From Acidaminobacterium chupaoyuni (lineage in GTDB: Bacteria; Bacillota; Clostridia; Oscillospirales; Butyricicoccaceae): a stretch of 64,000 nucleotides of DNA. The translations under genes were made by a program, and so were the position numbers. The notes beneath the pieces were generated by a model. That model was not told the origin of the DNA. It ran no database searches and worked only from the letters and a program-made list of their open reading frames with translations. Location: NCBI GenBank assembly GCA_047936785.1, contig CP176394.1. One strand, written 5' to 3'. This document shows, one piece after another, positions 25,332 through 33,416 of this stretch (position 1 is the first letter of the stretch; every line of letters starts with the position of its first letter).

Positions 25332-27023
25332 ATGGAACCTGTGATCGGCTTCAGAGCCGCCAACTGCAAAAACTGTTATCAATGCCTGCGCGCCTGCCCC
25401 ACCAAGGCCATTCGCTTTTCTTCGGAAGAACAGGGGCATGTATCGCCCGAGATCTGCATCTATTGCGGAAAATGCGCCACGGTCTGCCATCAGGGCGCCG
25501 TGAGGGTGGGCACCGATCTGCCCGAAGTGCGCCGCATGATCGCGGGCGGCGCCAAGGTCTATGCCAGCGTCGCGCCTTCTTATGCCGCGGCGTTCCCGGG
25601 GGCAAGCTTTGCCCAGATCTCGGCGGCGCTGAAGAAACTGGGCTTCGTTTCGGCGGAAGAGACCGCCATCGGCGCCACCGAGGTTTCAAAAGAATATGCG
25701 CGGCTGATGGCGGCGGGGAACCATGAAAACCTGATCGCCACCTGCTGCCCCGCCCTTGTGATGCTGGTGGAAAAGCATTACCCCGAGCTGGTTGCCCAGC
25801 TGGCGCCCGTGGCTTCGCCCGCGGTGGTGCATGGCAAAATGCTGAAAAATATGTTCGGCACCCGCATCAAAACCGTGTTCATCGGCCCCTGCGTGGCCAA
25901 AAAAGAAGAGGCCCGCCAGACGAACGCCATCAACGCCGTGCTGCTTTTCGAAGAGCTGCGGGCATGGATGCGGCAGGAGAGTGTGCGGCTGGAAGAAGAA
26001 GACCCCGAACCCGCCGAAATGCATGCCACCCTCAGCCGCCTGTATCCTTCGCCGGGCGGCATCGTGGCCACCATCCCGCCCGAAAAGCGCCGCGGCTATA
26101 AAAGCTATTTTGCCGATGGCCCCCGCCGCTGCCGCGAAGCGCTGGATGCCATGAAAAAAGGGCAGGTGCAGGGCTATTTTATGGAACTGAGCATCTGCGA
26201 AGGCTCCTGCGTTCACGGCCCGGGCATCGAAGAGCCCCAGCCGATCTTTCTGGCGCGCGAACAGCTGCTGGCTTCGGCCCGCAAACGCACCAGAACGCTC
26301 GCGCCCATCACCGAACAGACCAAGGTGCCGCTGGAAGCCAAACACCGCCCTGTGCGCCCCGCGAAAACCATGCCCGAAGAACAGGAGATCGCGGCGATTC
26401 TGGCCCAGACGGGCAAACATAAGCCCGAAGATATGCTCAACTGCGGCGCCTGCGGCTATCCCACCTGCCGCGAAAAAGCCATTGCCGTGGCGCAGGGGCG
26501 GGCGGATATCCGCATGTGCCTGCCTTATATGCGCGAAAAAGCAGAATCCACTTCGAACATGATGATGGAATATGCCCCCAACGCCATGCTGCTGCTGGAT
26601 GACCGCCTGCGGGTCATCGAAGCCAACAAGCGGGCTGTGGAACTGCTTGAAAAACAGGGCCAGCCGCTGAAAGGGCGCACGGTTTCCGAAATTTTGAAGG
26701 GCGATCTCAAAAAGCTGCTGGCGCAGGGCGAGCCTGTGCGCGATGAGCCCTGCCAAGCCGGCGCGCGGCGGCTGCGGTGCAGCATCGTGCAGGTGCCGGG
26801 CGGCGAATATCTGATGCTGCTGCGCGACATGAGCCGAACGGAAGACCATTACGCCCGGCAGGAAGAAGAGCGGGGCCGCCTTTTAGAGATCGCGCGCAAA
26901 AGCATCGATAAACAGCTTGCCATGGCGCAGGAAGTCACGCGGCTGATGGGCGAAACCACCGGCGAAACGCTGGCGGCTTTGATGGAGCTGCAAAGAGAAG
27001 CCGGGCGGGAGGAACCGCGATGA
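25332..27023 (+). CDS. PAS-containing sensory [FeFe] hydrogenase (group C/HsfB-like)
   Basis: 563 residues: two N-terminal [4Fe-4S] clusters (CKNCYQCLRACP, CIYCGKCATVC), an H-cluster domain with ATCCPAL (Cys139), GPCVAKKEE (Cys187) and ELSICEGSC (Cys289, Cys293), a further cluster domain (CGACGYPTC, Cys371-396) and a PAS domain from about residue 405, then a short coiled C-terminus. The altered H-cluster surroundings and the Fe-S-plus-PAS tail are those of putative hydrogen-sensing [FeFe] hydrogenases rather than bulk catalysts. All four H-cluster cysteines remain. It overlaps the following SpoIIE-like gene by ATGA, the known partner type. Probably a cytoplasmic redox/H2 sensor controlling the nearby hydrogenase genes. 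Confidence 0.88.
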   Translation: MEPVIGFRAANCKNCYQCLRACPTKAIRFSSEEQGHVSPEICIYCGKCATVCHQGAVRVGTDLPEVRRMIAGGAKVYASVAPSYAAAFPGASFAQISAALKKLGFVSAEETAIGATEVSKEYARLMAAGNHENLIATCCPALVMLVEKHYPELVAQLAPVASPAVVHGKMLKNMFGTRIKTVFIGPCVAKKEEARQTNAINAVLLFEELRAWMRQESVRLEEEDPEPAEMHATLSRLYPSPGGIVATIPPEKRRGYKSYFADGPRRCREALDAMKKGQVQGYFMELSICEGSCVHGPGIEEPQPIFLAREQLLASARKRTRTLAPITEQTKVPLEAKHRPVRPAKTMPEEQEIAAILAQTGKHKPEDMLNCGACGYPTCREKAIAVAQGRADIRMCLPYMREKAESTSNMMMEYAPNAMLLLDDRLRVIEANKRAVELLEKQGQPLKGRTVSEILKGDLKKLLAQGEPVRDEPCQAGARRLRCSIVQVPGGEYLMLLRDMSRTEDHYARQEEERGRLLEIARKSIDKQLAMAQEVTRLMGETTGETLAALMELQREAGREEPR

Positions 27024-28108
27024 AGCTTTTTCTCGAATACAGCGGCGGCGAGATCCTGCCCTTTTCTTCCTGCACGGTGAAAACAAGGCGCGTGGGAAAC
27101 CGGATGCACGCGGTGCTCTGTTCCTGCGAGGGCGAAGATTTCACGGCCGCTTCTCTGGCGGGGCTCACGGCCCAGACGGCCATCAGCATGCTGGCGGGCG
27201 GCGCGGGCATGGAACACACGGCAAGAGAGCTGATCGCCGCCATGGGCGGGCGCAAAACAGGCTTTCTGTTTGGTGAACTGGATGGCCGCGGCGGCGTTCG
27301 ATGCGTGGAATACCGCATGCCGCAGGCCGCCCTGCTGCGCGGGGGCAAGCTTTGCCCCGCAGAAGGCGAAACCATTCGCGTGGGCGGCGAACCGGTGATT
27401 TTGCGCGCCGAGACCCTGCGCGACGGCGACCTGTTCTGCTGCTTTTCTCAGGGCATCGTGCGGCGCAGCAAGGGCGAACAGATGGAAAGCGGATGGGGCA
27501 GAAAGGGCGCGGCCGAATTCATGGGTAAAGCCTATACCGGCGAAGAAAGCGCCCGCAGCATGTGTGAGCTGCTGCTTTCCGCCTGCCGCAATTTACAGCC
27601 CGAGGGCGGCGGGGCCGCCTTTCTTTGCCGCGCCAAAACGCCCCATGCCCTCTGCGTGGCGGTGGGGGAACCTTCCAAGCGCATCGCCGAAGACGAATGG
27701 GCAAGAAACCTGCTGTATTTCCCGGGAACACGGGTCATCTGCGGCAGCGACGCGGCCTGTTTGTTCGCCCGCATCACGGGGCGCGAACTGACCACCGATC
27801 TTTCGCCGCTGGCAAAGCCGGGGCAGAAATATCGCCTACGAGGCATCGATTATATTTTTTCTGAAGAAGAAAGCCTGAAACAGGCCATGGCGCTTCTCAG
27901 CGCACCGCTGCGGGGCAGGGCGGCCACCGAAGAAGGGCGCGAGCTTGCGGCTTTGCTTGATCGCCGATGCACGGAGGTGCGCTTTTTCGTGGGCGGCGGG
28001 GGCGCTATGCGCCACGATCTGGGGGTCGATATGAAGATCAAGATCGTGGAACAGATCGCCGATCTGCTGCGCAGCAACGACAAAGCGGCCGAGATCGATT
28101 ATTGCTGA
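27020..28108 (+). CDS. SpoIIE/PP2C-like protein lacking metal-binding aspartates
   Basis: 362 residues in the architecture of SpoIIE-type phosphatases that accompany sensory [FeFe] hydrogenases: a PP2C-like region (about 1-205) and the associated C-terminal domain (VICGSDAACLFARITGREL, RLRGIDYIFSEEE, DMKIKIVEQIADLL). The positions that should carry DGMG and SDG aspartates read CSCEGED (34-40) and CFSQGIV (141-147), and the late Asp-Asp is PEGGGAA (194-200). It is therefore probably a pseudophosphatase that binds rather than hydrolyses. It overlaps the sensory hydrogenase gene by four bases and is 30 bases before the TnpB-like gene. Confidence 0.75.
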   Translation: MKLFLEYSGGEILPFSSCTVKTRRVGNRMHAVLCSCEGEDFTAASLAGLTAQTAISMLAGGAGMEHTARELIAAMGGRKTGFLFGELDGRGGVRCVEYRMPQAALLRGGKLCPAEGETIRVGGEPVILRAETLRDGDLFCCFSQGIVRRSKGEQMESGWGRKGAAEFMGKAYTGEESARSMCELLLSACRNLQPEGGGAAFLCRAKTPHALCVAVGEPSKRIAEDEWARNLLYFPGTRVICGSDAACLFARITGRELTTDLSPLAKPGQKYRLRGIDYIFSEEESLKQAMALLSAPLRGRAATEEGRELAALLDRRCTEVRFFVGGGGAMRHDLGVDMKIKIVEQIADLLRSNDKAAEIDYC

Positions 28109-28138
28109 AAAACACAGGGGAAGAGAGGGGGCGCGGTT

Positions 28139-29584
28139 TTGGCCTATCAAACGATTTTGTTCCGGCTGATGAAGCCCACGGCCCGAAAGCAAAAACAACT
28201 GGAAGAAGCCCAAAAACGCTATAGCGAGGCGCTGGAATGGCTGCTGCGGCAGATGAAGCGGGAAACCTGCGAAACCGGCAGCACCCAATGCTCCGCCGCG
28301 CTTTTGGCCCGCCTTCAGCCCAAGGAAGCGGGGCCTTTTAAAGATGCGCTGCGCCGCGAAGCGCAGGGCATTCTGAAAAGCTATCTGCGCCGCCGGGCGG
28401 AACAGGGGCGGGCGGCCTATCCCGTCACCCGCACAGAAGCGGCCGATCTTGAAAAGCTGGTTTCGGGGCTCACCCACTTTTCTTTTTATGAATACTCGGC
28501 CTGCCTGAGCCATTTTGAAAAAAACCATCCCGTTTCTTTTTGCCGCTATGACACGCGGCGCGATTTCTCGCTGCTGCGAGGCCCTGACGGCGCACGCTAC
28601 TATGCGCGGCTGACCCTTTTCGATAAACAGAACGCGGTGGCGGCCGCCGCGGAAGAAAAAGGGCTGGCCGATGTGCAGACAGGCGAGCTTCTTCACCGGC
28701 GGGGCGGGCGGCAGCGTTATCTGCTGCTGCCGCTGGAAATGGGCAAGCGCCAGCTGGAATGGATGCGCCTTGCGGAAAGCGGAGAATATCGGGCCAAAAG
28801 CGCCCAGCTGATCGCCGGGCCGAAAGGCTTTGAGCTGGCGGTGCATTTTTGGCGGCCCGACCCGCCCGAGCGCGAGGCCCGGGGAACACTGGGGGTCTGC
28901 CGCGGCGAAAACGGAAGACTTTATTGCTGCCGCCGCGACCAAAGCGGCGCCGAAGAATCGTTTTTTCTCGAAGAATCGCCCGAGCTTCCGCAGCAGACTC
29001 GCGTGCATCTGCTGGCTGGCCGTCTGGCCGAAGCCGCGCTGCAGCGGGATGACCGCATGGTGTTTGAAAACTTCAAAACCGCGTCGGATGGTCTTGCGGC
29101 CCACTGCCAATGCCCCATGCCGGCGGAAGAATATGGGCTGATCTGCCGCGCGGCTTCGCAAAAGGCGCTGGCGCTGGGGCTGCCCCGCCCGCTGGCGGTG
29201 AGCCCGCTGGCGCTGTTCCATCGCTGCCCCCAATGCGGCGCGCTCAGGCGGGGAACCATCGACCGCGGTGTTTTTTTCTGCACGGTCTGCGGGGAATCGG
29301 CCCCGCTGGGGCGGCTTGGCGCGCGCAATCTGGCCCAGACGCCGGGGCGCTATGACCAAAGCCTGTTTCGCGTGCAGGTGAGAAAAAAGGCGGGCAGGCT
29401 GGTGTTTTCCTGCCCGGCGCTGCGTTTGACGGTGGAAACACAGGAAGGCCCCGAGGCCGCGGAATGCTTTTTTCAAAGGGCGGAAGCCCTGCTCAAAGCG
29501 CCCGAAAAGGGCGGCCGGCGGTTAAAAAGCATCGCCCTGCAAATCAAAGATGTAAATTTGCGTGAAAAATTCATTTTTATATAG
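28139..29584 (+). CDS. TnpB-like protein with degenerate RuvC site (putative nuclease-dead)
   Basis: 481 residues whose course follows IS605-type TnpB: N-terminal TILFRLMKPTARKQKQLEEA, a mid region YRAKSAQLIAGPKGFELAVHF, RuvC-I region TLGVCRGENG, RuvC-II VFENFK, a CPQC...CTVC zinc ribbon (Cys363, 366, 381, 384) and a closing GARNLAQ equivalent to AARNIA. The RuvC-I Asp is Cys254 and the RuvC-III Asp is Gly391 or nearby; only Glu310 remains. About 80 extra residues follow. TTG start at 28139 after AGAGGGGG. No TnpA, no element ends and a tight operon link to the sensory hydrogenase suggest domestication, as in TnpB-derived RNA-guided repressors. The homology is my reading of motifs, not an alignment. 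Confidence 0.68.
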   Translation: MAYQTILFRLMKPTARKQKQLEEAQKRYSEALEWLLRQMKRETCETGSTQCSAALLARLQPKEAGPFKDALRREAQGILKSYLRRRAEQGRAAYPVTRTEAADLEKLVSGLTHFSFYEYSACLSHFEKNHPVSFCRYDTRRDFSLLRGPDGARYYARLTLFDKQNAVAAAAEEKGLADVQTGELLHRRGGRQRYLLLPLEMGKRQLEWMRLAESGEYRAKSAQLIAGPKGFELAVHFWRPDPPEREARGTLGVCRGENGRLYCCRRDQSGAEESFFLEESPELPQQTRVHLLAGRLAEAALQRDDRMVFENFKTASDGLAAHCQCPMPAEEYGLICRAASQKALALGLPRPLAVSPLALFHRCPQCGALRRGTIDRGVFFCTVCGESAPLGRLGARNLAQTPGRYDQSLFRVQVRKKAGRLVFSCPALRLTVETQEGPEAAECFFQRAEALLKAPEKGGRRLKSIALQIKDVNLREKFIFI

Positions 29585-29875
29585 CAAAAAAAAGATTATT
29601 ATGTTAAAATCGTATCGTGCAGTGAATTTTATTCTCTGTTTTCGCGGCGCTGCTGCCGCGTCGGGGGCGAGAAGAGTGGCTTTGCGCCCTGTTTTGGCCC
29701 GCTGTCTGCCGTGCAGAGCCGACCTTTTACGGGCGGCAAAGGGCAGCTATTTTTCTTGGGAGCCATGCCTTGGTATGGCTCTTGAGCCTTGCAATCAAAA
29801 GCCTTGCATAAACCCGCGGCCGCTTTGGGGGGCGTTGGTTTAGAATAGAGCAAATAAGTGTATGAGGTGATTAGA
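29585..29875 (+). other. Structured non-coding region after the TnpB-like gene
   Basis: No gene. Hairpins: CGCGGC/GCCGCG (29643-29660); a nested stem GCCCT/AGGGC enclosing GCCCG/CGGGC (about 29686-29743) followed by TATTTTTC; GGAGCCAT/ATGGCTC (29759-29781); then GCCTTGCA twice 16 bases apart. Two readings are possible: a guide-type RNA for the TnpB-like protein, which in TnpB systems lies at and after the gene's 3' end, or the 5' leader of nfnA, which starts at 29876 after GAGGTGA. Confidence 0.4.
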
Positions 29876-30730
29876 ATGTACAAGATCCTGCGCAGAGAAC
29901 AGCTGAGCAGCAATGTCGTTCTGATGGATGTTGACGCGCCGTTGGTGGCAAAAAAAGTTTTGCCCGGCCAGTTTATCATTCTCAGAGTGAACGAAGAGGG
30001 CGAAAGAATCCCCCTGACTGTTGCCAATTACGACCGTGAAAAGGGCGTAATCACAATTATCTTCCAGACCGTCGGCGCAACCACCATGGCGCTGGCCGAG
30101 CTGAAAGAGGGCGAATATATCCACGATTTCGTGGGCCCCCTGGGCACACCTTCCGAAACAGATGAATTTGCCGGCAAAACCGTTGCTGTCATCGGCGGCG
30201 GCTTGGGCTGCGCCATCGCATGGCCCCAGGCAAAAGCCATCCACAAAGCGGGCGGAACCGTTCATATGATCGCGGGCTTCCGTTCCAAAGATATCGTGAT
30301 GCTGGAAGACCAAATGAGAGCCGATTGCGATCATCTGCATATGATGACCGATGACGGCACTTATGGCGAAAAAGGCCTTGTCACAGCGAAACTCGAAGAA
30401 CTCATCAATTCCGGTGTGAAGTTTGACGCCGTCATCGCGATCGGGCCCCTGATCATGATGAAGTTCGTCTGCCTGCTCACCAAAAAATATGATATCCGCA
30501 CCATTGTCAGCATGAACCCCATCATGATCGACGGCACAGGCATGTGCGGCGGCTGCCGTTTGACGGTTGGCGGCGAAACAAAGTTTGCCTGCGTTGACGG
30601 CCCCGATTTCGACGGCCATCTGGTTGATTTTGATGAAGCGATCCGTCGCTCCAGAATGTATTCCGAACAGGAAAAAACTGCAAGAGAGAACCATGCTTGC
30701 AGAATGGAGGGTATGCACAATGGTAACTAA
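29876..30730 (+). CDS. nfnA: NfnA-type FAD/[2Fe-2S] ferredoxin-NADP reductase subunit
   Basis: Small subunit of NADH-dependent reduced ferredoxin:NADP+ oxidoreductase, which couples NADH and ferredoxin oxidation to NADP+ reduction by electron bifurcation. FAD-binding RIPLTVANYD, the nucleotide loop AVIGGGLGCAIAWPQAKA and the C-terminal [2Fe-2S] motif GTGMCGGCRLTVGG...FACVDGPDF are present. The frame is open 18 bases earlier, but GAGGTGA fits the ATG at 29876 (MYKILRREQL, 284 residues). It overlaps the nfnB start by 11 bases. Confidence 0.9.
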   Translation: MYKILRREQLSSNVVLMDVDAPLVAKKVLPGQFIILRVNEEGERIPLTVANYDREKGVITIIFQTVGATTMALAELKEGEYIHDFVGPLGTPSETDEFAGKTVAVIGGGLGCAIAWPQAKAIHKAGGTVHMIAGFRSKDIVMLEDQMRADCDHLHMMTDDGTYGEKGLVTAKLEELINSGVKFDAVIAIGPLIMMKFVCLLTKKYDIRTIVSMNPIMIDGTGMCGGCRLTVGGETKFACVDGPDFDGHLVDFDEAIRRSRMYSEQEKTARENHACRMEGMHNGN

Positions 30731-32111
30731 GAACATGACTTTGGAAAAGACCAAGATGCCCGAACAGGCACCTGATGTCAGAAATAAAAACTTTGAAGAA
30801 GTTGCAATGGGCTATACCGCCGATATGGCGCTGAACGAAGCCGCCCGCTGCCTGGGCTGCAAAAACATGCCCTGCGTTTCCGGTTGCCCCGTGAATGTCA
30901 AGATCCCCGAATTCATCGCTCTGGTTGCCGAAGGCAAGTTCGAAGAAGGCTATCAGAAGATCGCCGAAACTTCCACACTGCCCGCTGTCTGCGGCCGTGT
31001 CTGCCCCCAGGAATCCCAGTGCGAAGGCAAATGTATCCGCGGCATCAAGGGCGAATCCGTCGGCATCGGCCGTCTGGAACGCTTCTGCGCCGACTGGCAT
31101 AACGAGCATTGCACAGAAGCCCCCGCGAAACCCGAATCCAACGGCCATAAAGTGGCGATTCTGGGCGCCGGCCCTGCGGGCCTCACCTGCGCGGGCGATC
31201 TGGCGAAGCTGGGCTATGATGTCACCATTTTCGAAGCTTTCCATGCCGCCGGCGGCGTTCTGATCTATGGCATCCCCGAATTCAGACTGCCTAAGGCCAT
31301 CGTGGCAAAAGAAGTGGAAAACCTGAAGGCAATGGGCGTTCATGTGGAAACCAATGTGATCGCCGGCCGCAGCGTGACCATCGAAGAACTGAAAGAACAG
31401 GGCTTCGAATCCATCTTCATCGGCACAGGCGCCGGCCTGCCTTCCTTCATGCATATCGAAGGCGAAAACCTCAACGGCGTGTTCTCTGCCAATGAATATC
31501 TCACCAGAATCAACCTGATGAAGGCTTATAAAGAAGGCTATGCCACCCCGCTGATGCACGCAACAAAGGTTGCCGTTGTGGGCGGCGGCAATGTGGCCAT
31601 GGATGCCGCCCGCTGCGCAAAGCGCATGGGCGCCGATGTTTCCATCATCTATCGCCGCAGCCTCGAAGAAATGCCTGCCCGTAAGGAAGAAGTTCACCAT
31701 GCCATGGAAGAAGGCATCGATTTCAAGGTTCTCAACAACCCCGTGAAGATCGTTGGCAACGAAAACGGCTGGGTCACAGGCATCGAATGCGTGAAGATGG
31801 AACTGGGCGAAGCCGATGCTTCCGGCCGCCGCAAGCCTGTCACAGTGAAAGATTCCAACTATGTGCTGGATGTTGACTGCGTGATCATGGCGATCGGCAC
31901 CTCCCCCAACCCCATCCTCAAGAAGAGCACAAAGGGCTTGGAAACAAACCCCAAGGGCTGCATCGTTGCGGATGAAAACGGCCTGACTTCTATCGAAGGC
32001 GTTTATGCCGGCGGCGACGCCGTTACAGGCGCTGCAACCGTTATCCTGGCCATGGGCGCGGGCAAAACCGCTGCCGCGGCAATGGATGAATACATCAAAT
32101 CCAAGAAATAA
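30720..32111 (+). CDS. nfnB: NfnB / GltD-like NADPH oxidoreductase subunit
   Basis: 463-residue large subunit of Nfn, homologous to the glutamate synthase small chain. N-terminal double [4Fe-4S] region (ARCLGCKNMPCVSGCPV, CGRVCPQESQCEGKC), FAD site AILGAGPAGLTCAGDLA and NADP site VAVVGGGNVAMDAARCAKRM, ending with the GDAVTG...AMGAGKTAA FAD motif. GGAGG before the ATG at 30720 sets the start. No GltB gene is present, and the overlap with nfnA supports the Nfn assignment. It likely shares electron carriers with the hydrogenase upstream. Confidence 0.92.
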   Translation: MVTKNMTLEKTKMPEQAPDVRNKNFEEVAMGYTADMALNEAARCLGCKNMPCVSGCPVNVKIPEFIALVAEGKFEEGYQKIAETSTLPAVCGRVCPQESQCEGKCIRGIKGESVGIGRLERFCADWHNEHCTEAPAKPESNGHKVAILGAGPAGLTCAGDLAKLGYDVTIFEAFHAAGGVLIYGIPEFRLPKAIVAKEVENLKAMGVHVETNVIAGRSVTIEELKEQGFESIFIGTGAGLPSFMHIEGENLNGVFSANEYLTRINLMKAYKEGYATPLMHATKVAVVGGGNVAMDAARCAKRMGADVSIIYRRSLEEMPARKEEVHHAMEEGIDFKVLNNPVKIVGNENGWVTGIECVKMELGEADASGRRKPVTVKDSNYVLDVDCVIMAIGTSPNPILKKSTKGLETNPKGCIVADENGLTSIEGVYAGGDAVTGAATVILAMGAGKTAAAAMDEYIKSKK

Positions 32112-32124
32112 TCTGCTGAAAAGC

Positions 32125-32161
32125 AAAGGGCGGTGGGCGCAAAAGCCCGCTGCCCTTTTTT
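32125..32161 (+). terminator. Terminator of nfnAB
   Basis: GGGCGGTGGGC and GCCCGCTGCCC pair around GCAAAA and are followed by six T residues, just before the ribosome site of the next gene. Confidence 0.85.
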
Positions 32162-32179
32162 CAAAAGGAGGGGCTTTAT

Positions 32180-33238
32180 ATGAAGATCGAACAGCTGGAA
32201 ACCCCCGCGCTTTTTGTTGACCTGGATGTTCTCGAAAGAAACCATCAGGCCATGATGCAGTTCCTCAGCCCTTTGGGCGTGGCGCTGCGGCCCCATTATA
32301 AATCGCATAAAACCACATGGTTTGCCCATTATCAGGTGGAACATGGGGCAAAAGGCATCACCTGCGCCAAGCTCAGCGAAGCCGAAGACCTGGCGCTTTC
32401 GGGCATTGGGGATATTCTGATCGCCAATCAGGTGGTGGAAAAATCGAAGATCGCCCGTTTGGCCACGCTGGCGGGCTGGTGCCGTCTGGCGGTCTGCGTG
32501 GATGACGAGCAGAATATCCGCGATTTGAATGCCGCCGCCGCATGGCAGGGCAGCACCATCCGTGTGCTGGTGGAATATGAGGTGGGCATGAACCGATGCG
32601 GCGCGGCAGAAAACAGCCGCGTCGTCGCGCTGGCAAAGCTTGTGCAGGAATGCCCGCATCTGGAATTGATGGGCATTCAGGCCTATGCGGGCCAGCTTTC
32701 TCACGAAGAAAATTATGAAACGCGCCGCCGTCAGGCCGAGAAAACCGAAGAAGCGCTGAAAACGCTGAAAGCCGAATGGCTGGCGGCGGGCCTGCCTTTG
32801 CAGGAAATCAGCGGCGCCAGCACAGGCACAGTGGAATTTCGCCGCAAGGGAACGGAATATACCGAGGTGCAGGCGGGCAGCTATCTTTTCATGGATGAGG
32901 CTTACGAACGCCTGCATGTTTCCTTTGAGCATTCGCTGTTCATGCTGGCAACGGTCATCAGCGCCAAAAAAGGGCTGTTCGTCACCGACGCGGGCGTAAA
33001 AAGCCTGGGGGTCGATCAAGGGCCGCCTTCCGCGGCGGATTACCCCGGCGCGCCCGTGAACATGAGCGAAGAACACTGCACCGTGACGGCAGAGCATCAT
33101 CAGAAAATCGGCGATAAGCTGCGGCTGATCCCCGGCCATTGCTGCACCACCATCAATCTTAATAACACAGTTTATCTCGTGCGCGGCGGTGAAGTGGTGG
33201 ATCGCCTGTTTGTCACCAGCCGCGGCAAAAGCCTGTAA
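32180..33238 (+). CDS. PLP-dependent D-threonine aldolase / D-serine deaminase-like enzyme
   Basis: Fold-type III PLP enzyme (alanine racemase-like N-domain plus DSD C-domain). LETPALFVDLDVLERN opens the barrel, RPHYKSHKT carries the PLP lysine, and the C-terminal PGHCCTTINLNN holds the metal-binding His/Cys of the DTA/DSD1 group. 352 residues, complete, with AAAGGAGG upstream. It cleaves or deaminates beta-hydroxy D-amino acids; the exact substrate is not determined by sequence. Monocistronic between two terminators. Confidence 0.85.
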   Translation: MKIEQLETPALFVDLDVLERNHQAMMQFLSPLGVALRPHYKSHKTTWFAHYQVEHGAKGITCAKLSEAEDLALSGIGDILIANQVVEKSKIARLATLAGWCRLAVCVDDEQNIRDLNAAAAWQGSTIRVLVEYEVGMNRCGAAENSRVVALAKLVQECPHLELMGIQAYAGQLSHEENYETRRRQAEKTEEALKTLKAEWLAAGLPLQEISGASTGTVEFRRKGTEYTEVQAGSYLFMDEAYERLHVSFEHSLFMLATVISAKKGLFVTDAGVKSLGVDQGPPSAADYPGAPVNMSEEHCTVTAEHHQKIGDKLRLIPGHCCTTINLNNTVYLVRGGEVVDRLFVTSRGKSL

Positions 33239-33268
33239 TAAGCTTTCGCCCCACCGCCTGATGCAAAG

Positions 33269-33311
33269 TCTGCGTGAAAGGCGCCTGCCGCTTTCACGCG
33301 GGCAGATTTTT
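33269..33311 (+). terminator. Terminator of the D-threonine aldolase-like gene
   Basis: TCTGCGTGAAAG pairs with CTTTCACGCGGGCAGA (small bulge) and is followed by TTTTT. Confidence 0.75.
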
Positions 33312-33355
33312 AAATTTTATGCGGTGTGCAGGGCTTTCCGCGGATGAAAAGGATG

Positions 33356-33395
33356 AAAAAACGCCATTGCGCTTGTTGCGGCGCAATGGCGTTTT
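33356..33395 (-). terminator. Terminator of the aldo/keto reductase gene
   Basis: AAAAACGCCATTGCGC and GCGCAATGGCGTTTT form a perfect stem around an eight-base loop; T-run on the minus strand. Confidence 0.85.
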
Positions 33396-33416
33396 GCTGT
33401 CTTTTTCCGGGAAAGA

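Noticed and set aside
28139..29584. An active IS605/IS607-type transposon
   Set aside because: No TnpA gene or serine recombinase, no recognisable element ends, and the RuvC catalytic residues are lost.
29562..29843. 93-codon ORF after the TnpB-like gene
   Set aside because: No ribosome site, overlaps the previous gene end, and the sequence is dominated by RNA-like stems.
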